Positions 1 to 4,648 of a stretch of 5,799 nucleotides of DNA are shown here, piece after piece. Both the position numbers and the translations under genes were made by a program. The stretch's first letter is position 1. Every line of letters starts with the position of its first letter. Source of the DNA: Spirochaetales bacterium. GTDB taxonomy: Bacteria; Spirochaetota; Spirochaetia; SZUA-6; DRHE01. The notes under the pieces are model-generated. The model saw only the letters and a list, made by a program, of their open reading frames with translations, was not told the origin of the DNA and made no database searches. The stretch covers positions 1-5,799 of the forward strand of contig JAFGFV010000179.1 in assembly GCA_016930895.1 (NCBI GenBank), given 5' to 3'.

Positions 1-287
1 ACCTGGCGCTGGTCAGCGTGACCACCCAGGTTGAAGGAACCCCCCTGCCCCCCCTCGAGGCGGCGCTGCGGGGGAGCTTCCAGGCAGTGGCCGCTTCCCT
101 CTTCGATTCTTACAACGCACAGGGGCTCCGCGTGCACGGCTTCGAGGGTTTCGGACCGGAGCTGGACGGGTTCGCCGAGTTCATCCTGCAGACCCTGTCC
201 GCCAAGGGCGCCCGGGCCCCCGGACGCTGGCATCGCTTCCCGGCCCGCGGAGGTTTGCTCGGCGGTCTGAAGATCGGACGCCCCTGA
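1..287 (+). CDS. C-terminal part of an unrecognised protein (5' end outside window)
   Basis: An open frame runs from the first full codon at position 3 to a TGA at 285-287, giving about 94 residues. A GTG at 18 is a possible start, but the frame stays open to the window edge and no ribosome binding site precedes that GTG. I therefore read this as the tail of a longer gene. The visible part has a probable amphipathic helix (LEAALRGSFQAVAASLF), then a Gly/Phe-rich stretch (HGFEGFGPELDGFAEFIL). It ends in a basic, Gly- and Pro-rich tail finishing LLGGLKIGRP. I see no Cys, metal-binding or nucleotide-binding motif and do not recognise the family. It converges on the corrinoid-activator gene with a 39-bp gap, so the two are not in one operon. 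Coding status rests on the open frame and GC-rich third positions. Confidence 0.6.
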   Translation, partial: LALVSVTTQVEGTPLPPLEAALRGSFQAVAASLFDSYNAQGLRVHGFEGFGPELDGFAEFILQTLSAKGARAPGRWHRFPARGGLLGGLKIGRP

Positions 288-290
288 GCG

Positions 291-304
291 CCGCGGCCCC
301 GCGG
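291..304. terminator. Weak GC hairpin between convergent genes (possible terminator)
   Basis: CCGCG (291-295) can pair with CGCGG (300-304) around a GCCC loop, in the short gap between two convergent stop codons. No T-run follows on either strand, so this is not a classical intrinsic terminator. Its only support is position and a 5-bp all-GC stem. Confidence 0.2.
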
Positions 305-326
305 ACCGCCTGGTCCCACGGAACCT

Positions 327-2123
327 CTAGAAGAACATCGACTCGGCGAACTTCATCTGGAAATCCGGCCGTGCTGCCAGCTCGAGAAAACGGCTGCTGC
401 GGAACACATTGCAGGCGCGCTCCCGGTATTCCGCCGAGACCAGCGCCAGGGAAGCTCCCCGCAGCGCGGCGTTGCCCACCACGTCGACCCGCTCGATCGG
501 CACCTCCGGGATCAGGCCGATCCGGATCGTCGCTGCAATATCCACCCCGGACCCGAAGTTTCCGGCCAGGCGGATCTTGTCCAGCTGCGAGGCGTCCACG
601 CCGGTCTCGGCCAGCAGCAGGTCGATTCCCGTTCTGATGGCCCCCTTGGCAAGCTGGAGCTCCCGGATGTCCTTCTGGCTGATGTAGACGTTCTGCTCCG
701 GCTCGAGCATGAAGGCCAGGTGATTGTTGGTCCGGAACAACCGTTCCCGCAGCGCCGGGTCCTCCACCTCCTGCGGGTCGCTCAGGCGGCCAGTGCGATC
801 GAGCACGCCGGCGTCCAGAAGCGCGGCGATCCCGGAGATCAGCCCGCTTCCGCAGATTCCCTTGGCGGGGCCGCCTCCGACGACCTGAAGGTCGACCCGG
901 CCGCCTTCGAGGATGGACATCCCCGTGATCGCCCCTTTGAGGGCCCGCATTCCGCAGGAAATCTGGGCCCCCTCGAAGGCCGGCCCCGCGGCCGTCGAGG
1001 TAGTGACCAGCTCACCAGCCCGGGCCAGGACGATTTCCCCGTTGGTGCCGATGTCGATGGACAAGCTCGTTCCCTTGTCATGCTCCAAGTCCAACGCCAG
1101 GATCACCCCCACGGTGTCAGCGCCGACGAACGCGCTGATCAGCGGCAGGGTCTCGACGAAGCCGCAGCATTGGAAGGTCCAGCCGAAATCCGCGGGCGGC
1201 CGCCTCACCATCCCGGACACGAGGGGAATGTACGGCGCCAGGGTCAGCTGCCGCGCGTCCAGCCCGTGGAGGAGGTGAATCATGATCGGGTTGCCCACCA
1301 CGGTGGTCCGCACCACCCGCTCCGGCGGCAGGTTCGCTTCCTCGAGCAGCCCCTGCGCGCATTCCTGGATCGTCTCCAGGGCGGCCCGCCGGACCTTGTC
1401 GCCGTCCTCGTGAAACGCCTGGGCCCTGGAGATCACGTCCGCGCCGAAGGCGGTTTGCCTGCTGAGCAGGGCCTGGCGGCCGATCTGACCACCGGAGTCC
1501 AGGTTGTGGAGCGAGATGTCCACGGTGGTCGTGCCCAAGTCGATGGCAAAGCCATATGCGGGCAGGTCGGAAGGTGGAAGAAGCGAGATCAGCTGCCCGC
1601 CGTCGAGGAAGGCTTCCGCCTTCCACTTGCTGCCCCGCAGGGTCGCGGAAAGCCCCTCGGCGAACGGCGGGGTCATCGGCGGCATCTGCACCCCGTCCAG
1701 CCCGTCTTTGACGCGCTCCCAGTCGGAGCGCTGGTCTTCCAGGCTCGGCGCCGACAGCTCCAGCAGGCGGCGGCTTACCACCGGCTCGCCGTACAGCAGC
1801 TGGGCCGTTTCCGCCTTGGCCGGGTCCTTCCACACCACCTTGACCTCTTTCTCCTCGGGGATGGTGATGGTGCAGTCCCCTTCCACGACGGCCTGGCAGG
1901 CAAGGCGGATGCCCGCCGCCAGCTCCTTGTCCGGCAGGGGCGCGCGGCCCTTCTGTCCGCTCTTGGTCGGGGGATCGATCTTGATCCTGCACTGGTTGCA
2001 CAGCCCCCTGCCGCCGCAGGGGAAATCCACCAGCAGCCCTTCCCGAACCAGGAACTCGCGGACAGGAGTGCCGGCCTCCACATGAAAGATCATGCCACCT
2101 GGGAAAACCGTTATCTGTTGCAT
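327..2123 (-). CDS. RACo-like reductive activator of corrinoid proteins (2Fe-2S ferredoxin + ASKHA/DUF4445 ATPase)
   Basis: The 598-residue product has the layout of RACo/RamA-type activators. These use ATP to reduce the inactive Co(II) form of corrinoid methyl carriers back to Co(I). Residues 1-90 form a plant-type 2Fe-2S ferredoxin domain with cluster ligands C36, C42, C45 and C76. A linker region follows to about 190. The ASKHA sugar-kinase/actin-like domain has DLGTTT (195-200), FGADVISR (226-233), VVGNPIMIHLL (275-285), a second phosphate motif DIGTNGE (357-363), GPAFEG (380-385) and GICGSGLI (422-429). LAGNFGSG lies near the C-terminus. The length is near the roughly 630 residues of characterised RACo. 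The ATG at 2123 is chosen because the next residues (ITVFPGG) are the expected first ferredoxin strand; a Met at residue 11 would delete it. No corrinoid protein or methyltransferase is visible nearby, so the partner is unknown. The protein is cytoplasmic, with no signal peptide. Confidence 0.9.
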   Translation of the reverse strand: MQQITVFPGGMIFHVEAGTPVREFLVREGLLVDFPCGGRGLCNQCRIKIDPPTKSGQKGRAPLPDKELAAGIRLACQAVVEGDCTITIPEEKEVKVVWKDPAKAETAQLLYGEPVVSRRLLELSAPSLEDQRSDWERVKDGLDGVQMPPMTPPFAEGLSATLRGSKWKAEAFLDGGQLISLLPPSDLPAYGFAIDLGTTTVDISLHNLDSGGQIGRQALLSRQTAFGADVISRAQAFHEDGDKVRRAALETIQECAQGLLEEANLPPERVVRTTVVGNPIMIHLLHGLDARQLTLAPYIPLVSGMVRRPPADFGWTFQCCGFVETLPLISAFVGADTVGVILALDLEHDKGTSLSIDIGTNGEIVLARAGELVTTSTAAGPAFEGAQISCGMRALKGAITGMSILEGGRVDLQVVGGGPAKGICGSGLISGIAALLDAGVLDRTGRLSDPQEVEDPALRERLFRTNNHLAFMLEPEQNVYISQKDIRELQLAKGAIRTGIDLLLAETGVDASQLDKIRLAGNFGSGVDIAATIRIGLIPEVPIERVDVVGNAALRGASLALVSAEYRERACNVFRSSRFLELAARPDFQMKFAESMFF

Positions 2124-2131
2124 GACCCCGG

Positions 2132-2160
2132 ATTATAGAGAATATCACCGCCCTCGGCAA
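2132..2160 (-). promoter_or_regulatory. Predicted sigma70-type promoter of the corrinoid-activator gene
   Basis: Read on the minus strand, TTGCCG (2160-2155) is followed after 17 bp by a perfect TATAAT (2137-2132). The -10 box ends 8 bp before the ATG at 2123, so transcription should begin about 1-3 nt before the start codon. No purine-rich Shine-Dalgarno sequence is suitably placed. The message is therefore likely leaderless or nearly so. Confidence 0.65.
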
Positions 2161-2199
2161 GGAACGGGCTCGGCAGGGAGGGTCGGCGCCCCGGGTGCC

Positions 2200-2228
2200 T
2201 TGACGCCGGCAATGGAAAGCTCTATCTT
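2200..2228 (+). promoter_or_regulatory. Predicted sigma70-type promoter of the lipoprotein gene
   Basis: TTGACG (2200-2205) is separated by 17 bp from TATCTT (2223-2228). The -35 box matches the consensus at five of six positions and the -10 box at four of six. The -10 box ends 7 bp before the ATG at 2236, which puts the expected transcription start at or just before that codon. This supports 2236 as the start and implies a leaderless message. Confidence 0.5.
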
Positions 2229-2235
2229 TCAGGTC

Positions 2236-2949
2236 ATGCGACGCGTTGCCTTGGGGCTGTTTGTCATCATTGCTGCGGCTCTGCTGCCGGCCTGCTCGAT
2301 CCGTCCGGAGGTGACCGTGGAGACCACCGGATCGGGCACCGTCTCCATGCGCATCCGCCTGGAGAAGGTCTTCGTGGACTATCTGAACGACCTGGCGGAG
2401 CTCACGGGCGACGCGGCGGGCGGCCGCATCTTCAAGGTCGAGGACATCCGGAAGAGCTTCGCCGAGCGGAACGACCTGGAGCTTCGGAGGATCGAATCTC
2501 CCAGTCCGGACGTGCTGGACATGGAGATCGCCTTCGACAGCATCGAGACGGTATTCGCCCGGGAAGAGAAGCTCCAGGAGGCGGGCATCGTCTCCTTTGC
2601 CAGGGTCCCGGAGGGCTACGCCATCCGCTTTCACCTGGACCGTGGCAATTTCGGCGATATCCAGGAGTTCCTGCCCTTCCTCAAGAACCCCCTCTTCGAC
2701 GGACTGGCGCCTCAGGAAGGGGACGTGACGACCGAGGCGGAGTACCTGGAGATGATCGACCTGGCCCTGGGCGAGGAGGGCTCCGCCGCGTTGAAGGCCT
2801 CGACCATCGAGACTCGGGTGACCGTCAAGGGCACCCTCGTCTCTCAGCAGGGCGGAAGCGTCTCGGGCAACACGGTTACCTTCAGCATCCCGCTGCTGCG
2901 CGTCCTGCTCCTCGACGAGCCCCTGGATTACTCGATCGTGTTTCGATAG
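2236..2949 (+). CDS. Putative outer-membrane lipoprotein of unknown function
   Basis: The 237-residue product begins with a textbook lipoprotein signal: basic MRR, a hydrophobic stretch of about 13 residues, then the lipobox LPAC with the lipidated Cys at 20. Ser follows the Cys; with no Asp at that position, this fits outer-membrane sorting if the cell has a Lol-type system. The mature part starts with a probable beta-hairpin (VTVETTGSGTVSMRIRLE), continues with mixed charged helices, and ends with a second hairpin-like region (residues 191-237, ending LDYSIVFR). There is no further membrane segment and no recognisable catalytic motif. The overall pattern recalls uncharacterised spirochaete lipoproteins, but that is from memory. 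The frame is open upstream to 2092. An ATG at 2212 would put an acidic MESSIF stretch before the signal, so 2236 is preferred; it also fits the promoter. The gene is divergent from the corrinoid activator and convergent with a tRNA 13 bp away. Confidence 0.8.
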   Translation: MRRVALGLFVIIAAALLPACSIRPEVTVETTGSGTVSMRIRLEKVFVDYLNDLAELTGDAAGGRIFKVEDIRKSFAERNDLELRRIESPSPDVLDMEIAFDSIETVFAREEKLQEAGIVSFARVPEGYAIRFHLDRGNFGDIQEFLPFLKNPLFDGLAPQEGDVTTEAEYLEMIDLALGEEGSAALKASTIETRVTVKGTLVSQQGGSVSGNTVTFSIPLLRVLLLDEPLDYSIVFR

Positions 2950-2962
2950 GTCGCGGCTGGAT

Positions 2963-3035
<73 letters not shown>

Positions 3036-3052
3036 CTCACGCAACGTGGGCC

Positions 3053-3082
3053 AGTGTAGCGACATCGTCGCGCCCCTGTCAA
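3053..3082 (-). promoter_or_regulatory. Predicted promoter of tRNA-Arg
   Basis: On the minus strand a perfect TTGACA (3082-3077) is followed after 18 bp by TACACT (3058-3053). The expected start is near 3046, about 10 nt before the mature tRNA 5' end, which leaves a short leader for RNase P to remove. Its -35 box directly abuts the -35-like box of the cutA promoter. Confidence 0.65.
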
Positions 3083-3111
3083 TTGCGCAGTGTCGGCACC
3101 CAGGTTATGAT
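3083..3111 (+). promoter_or_regulatory. Predicted promoter of cutA and the thioesterase gene
   Basis: TTGCGC (3083-3088, weak: only TTG matches) is separated by 17 bp from TATGAT (3106-3111, five of six). The start is expected near 3118. This gives a leader of about 19 nt containing a GGGGGTG stretch (3119-3125) that could act as a Shine-Dalgarno, 11 nt before the ATG at 3137. The -10 box covers the in-frame ATG triplets at 3107-3115, which argues against those as starts. Confidence 0.45.
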
Positions 3112-3136
3112 GATGCCCGGGGGTGCCTTCTCCGAC

Positions 3137-3493
3137 ATGAATCCTCGAGCCGTCCCGATCGTAGCCACAACCACCACTCCGACCCGCAGGGACGCCGAGC
3201 TCCTGGCCCGCACCCTGGTGGAGCGCCGGCTGGCTGCCTGCGTCCAGATCGTGGATCCGATCCGCAGCGTCTACCGCTGGGATGGGGCCATCCACGACGA
3301 GCCAGAGGTGCTGCTCATCATCAAGAGCCTGGAGGCGCTGCTCCCCGCCGTGGAAGCCGTGCTGAAGGAGCTCCATCCCTACGAGGTGCCCGAGCTGATC
3401 GCCGTGCCCGCCGCCTCGGGCTCCTCGGCCTACCTCCGGTGGATCGAACAGTGCGTGGCGGAACCGGACCCCTCGGGAGAGTCCCAATCGTGA
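3137..3493 (+). CDS. cutA: CutA1 divalent-cation tolerance protein
   Basis: The 118-residue product is a CutA1 family member, slightly longer than the usual 105-112 residues because of its C-terminal tail. These are small, very stable cytoplasmic trimers with a ferredoxin-like fold, first linked to copper tolerance in E. coli; their exact biochemical role remains unclear. Family landmarks occur in order: an N-terminal strand (VPIVATTTT), the helix with RRDAELLARTLVERRLAACV (Cys35), SVYRWDG (44-50), the EPEVLLIIK strand (55-63), HPYEVPE (80-86) and the C-terminal YLRWI (99-103). The ATG at 3137 is chosen because the first strand starts six residues later and a GGGGGTG stretch precedes it; upstream ATGs lie within the predicted -10 box. 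It overlaps the following thioesterase gene by 4 bp, so the two are probably co-transcribed. Confidence 0.93.
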   Translation: MNPRAVPIVATTTTPTRRDAELLARTLVERRLAACVQIVDPIRSVYRWDGAIHDEPEVLLIIKSLEALLPAVEAVLKELHPYEVPELIAVPAASGSSAYLRWIEQCVAEPDPSGESQS

Positions 3494-3924
3494 GTACCCC
3501 TTCGCCCGCTGCCCCATCCGGGGACGCGCAAGCCCCCTTCCAGACCTCGTTCCCGGTGCGCATCGGGGACATCAACTACGGGGGGCACGTGGGCAACGAG
3601 CGCTTCCTGTCCCTGTTCCACGATGCCCGGCTCCAATTTCTGGCTTCCCTGGGCGGCTCGGAGATGGACATCGGCGAAGGGGTCGCCCTGATCATGAGCG
3701 AGGCCCGGGTGCGCTATCGCTCCGAGGCCTTCTACGGTGACACGCTGACGGTCCAGGTCAGGGCCGGGGAGATCAAGGACGTTCGTTTTACCCTCGAGTA
3801 CAAAGTGTTCAAGAACGACACCTCGACGGTGGTGGCCACCGGTACGACGGTGCTGGTGGGATTCGACTACCAGAAGCGCAGGGTCTGCCGGCTTCCGGAA
3901 GGTTTCGTGAGCAGACTGCGGTAG
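3490..3924 (+). CDS. 4HBT-type hotdog-fold acyl-CoA thioesterase
   Basis: The GTG start overlaps the cutA stop as GTGA, giving a 144-residue protein, a usual length for single-domain 4HBT/YbgC-like thioesterases. These hydrolyse acyl-CoA or aryl-CoA thioesters as cytoplasmic dimers or tetramers. A GGGAG (3475-3479) lies 10 nt before the GTG, and translational coupling to cutA is likely. After a low-complexity N-terminus (about 16 residues rich in Pro, Ala and Ser), the first strand and active-site turn read VRIGDINYGGHVGNE (23-37). The long hotdog helix follows (RFLSLFHDARLQFLASLGG), then the strands around EARVRYRSEAFYGDTLTV, FTLEYKVF and VATGTTVLVGFDY. The residue aligned by hand with the catalytic Asp17 of Pseudomonas 4-hydroxybenzoyl-CoA thioesterase is Asn29. 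The substrate cannot be told from sequence. Converges on rlpA with a 9-bp gap. Confidence 0.88.
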   Translation: MSTPSPAAPSGDAQAPFQTSFPVRIGDINYGGHVGNERFLSLFHDARLQFLASLGGSEMDIGEGVALIMSEARVRYRSEAFYGDTLTVQVRAGEIKDVRFTLEYKVFKNDTSTVVATGTTVLVGFDYQKRRVCRLPEGFVSRLR

Positions 3925-3933
3925 ACGGGGGGC

Positions 3934-4557
3934 TCAGTGCTCCAGGCGCGCCAGCGCGCCGCTCCAGCCGGCGGCTGCCAGCCGGCGACGGGTTTCTGCC
4001 AGCTCCTGCTCCCGCACGTGGGGCAGCACGACACGGTAGATCCCATCCTCCCCGCTCTCCAGCTCCACGGGAAAGCCCCTGGCGAGGGCATCGCGGCGCA
4101 TGGAATCGGCGTAGCTTCGGGTGCGGAAGGCCCCCAGCTGGATCGTGTAGCGGGGCTGCGGCACCGCCGGCAGCTCCTGTCCCGGGGGCACCACCTCGAC
4201 CCGCACCCGGGCCACGCCGCTTCCGGCCATGCCAATGGCTGCGGCGGCTGCTCTGGACAGATCGATGATCCGCCCCGCTACGAAGGGGCCCCGGTCGTTG
4301 ATGCGCACGATCGTCGACTGCTCTGTTTCCAGGTTGGTCACCCTGACCAGGGTCCCGAAGGGAAGGGTCTTGTGGGCCGCGGTCAGGAGATTGGTGTCGA
4401 ATACCTCCCCGCTAGCGGTCTTGCGCCCCTGGAACTTGCCGCCGTACCAGGAGGCGAGCCCCTCCTCCACCGCCTCCACGGGCAAGGCACCGAACGCAAT
4501 CCAGAGCAGGACGAGGAGAGAGGCAGAAACCGGCCGCAGTCTCCGGGTGGCACTCAT
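3934..4557 (-). CDS. rlpA: RlpA-like septal lytic transglycosylase with SPOR domain
   Basis: The 207-residue product has a signal peptide, a double-psi beta-barrel RlpA domain (about 32-122), a short Pro-rich linker and a C-terminal SPOR domain (about 135-205, starting RYTIQLGAF). In Pseudomonas, RlpA cleaves peptidoglycan glycan strands stripped of peptides, and SPOR directs it to the division septum. The motifs [35 protein letters not shown] and RIIDLS are intact. The residues matching Pseudomonas E120, D123, H131 and D157 are E51, D54, H62 and D88, with identical spacing. The signal ends LPVEA before VEEG, a type I cleavage site with no lipobox Cys, so the enzyme is probably soluble in the periplasm rather than lipid-anchored like Gram-negative RlpA. 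The frame is open upstream to 4677, but 4557 gives a proper signal peptide and a good ribosome binding site. It is divergent from lysS. Confidence 0.92.
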   Translation of the reverse strand: MSATRRLRPVSASLLVLLWIAFGALPVEAVEEGLASWYGGKFQGRKTASGEVFDTNLLTAAHKTLPFGTLVRVTNLETEQSTIVRINDRGPFVAGRIIDLSRAAAAAIGMAGSGVARVRVEVVPPGQELPAVPQPRYTIQLGAFRTRSYADSMRRDALARGFPVELESGEDGIYRVVLPHVREQELAETRRRLAAAGWSGALARLEH

Positions 4558-4566
4558 TTCTGATAG

Positions 4567-4570
4567 TCCT
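4567..4570 (-). promoter_or_regulatory. Ribosome binding site that fixes the rlpA start
   Basis: On the minus strand AGGA (4570-4567) lies 9 nt before the ATG at 4557. This supports 4557 over the upstream in-frame starts, which would place about 40 non-signal residues before the signal peptide. The core sits inside a short inverted repeat, GATAG/CTATC (4562-4573). Confidence 0.55.
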
Positions 4571-4606
4571 ATCGACCGCCACCCGGCAAAGGTTGAACCG
4601 TCGCTG

Positions 4607-4636
4607 TTGAACAAGGCGCACCCGGGTGAGTATACT
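4607..4636 (+). promoter_or_regulatory. Predicted lysS promoter with palindromic -10 box
   Basis: TTGAAC (4607-4612) is separated by 18 bp from TATACT (4631-4636, five of six). The expected start is near 4643, only about 6 nt before the lysS ATG. The stretch from there to the ATG has no Shine-Dalgarno. The -10 lies in AGTATACT (4629-4636), a perfect 8-bp palindrome, so TATACT also reads on the minus strand at 4634-4629, facing rlpA. No good -35 box is seen for that direction. Confidence 0.6.
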
Positions 4637-4648
4637 CTCCAGCACACC

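Noticed and set aside
720..2138. Long plus-strand open frame (472 codons) opposite the corrinoid-activator gene
   Set aside because: It lies almost wholly antisense to a gene with clear family motifs. Its translation is rich in Arg, Gly, Pro and His with no domain, as expected for a GC-rich shadow frame.
2092..2235. Upstream extension of the lipoprotein gene to ATG 2092, 2122 or 2212
   Set aside because: The extra residues are Pro- and Gly-rich or acidic and would bury the lipoprotein signal. The first two starts also overlap or touch the divergent gene. The promoter fits 2236.
3083..3136. Earlier cutA starts (TTG 3083; ATG 3107, 3110 and 3113)
   Set aside because: They lie inside the predicted promoter, have no well-spaced ribosome binding site, and would add residues before the normal first strand of CutA.
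3965..3986. Hairpin-forming GCCGGC and CAGCC/GGCTG repeats just past the thioesterase stop
   Set aside because: They fall in the 3' coding end of rlpA, lack a T-run, and are explained by Ala/Gly/Trp-rich codons in GC-rich DNA. Terminator function is not supported.
3937..4563. Plus-strand open frame (208 codons) opposite rlpA
   Set aside because: It is fully antisense to rlpA, whose catalytic and SPOR motifs are intact, and it has no domain of its own.
4562..4573. Inverted repeat GATAG-TC-CTATC before rlpA as an operator or RNA hairpin
   Set aside because: Five-base arms with a 2-nt centre are too short to distinguish from chance, and no regulator gene is nearby.
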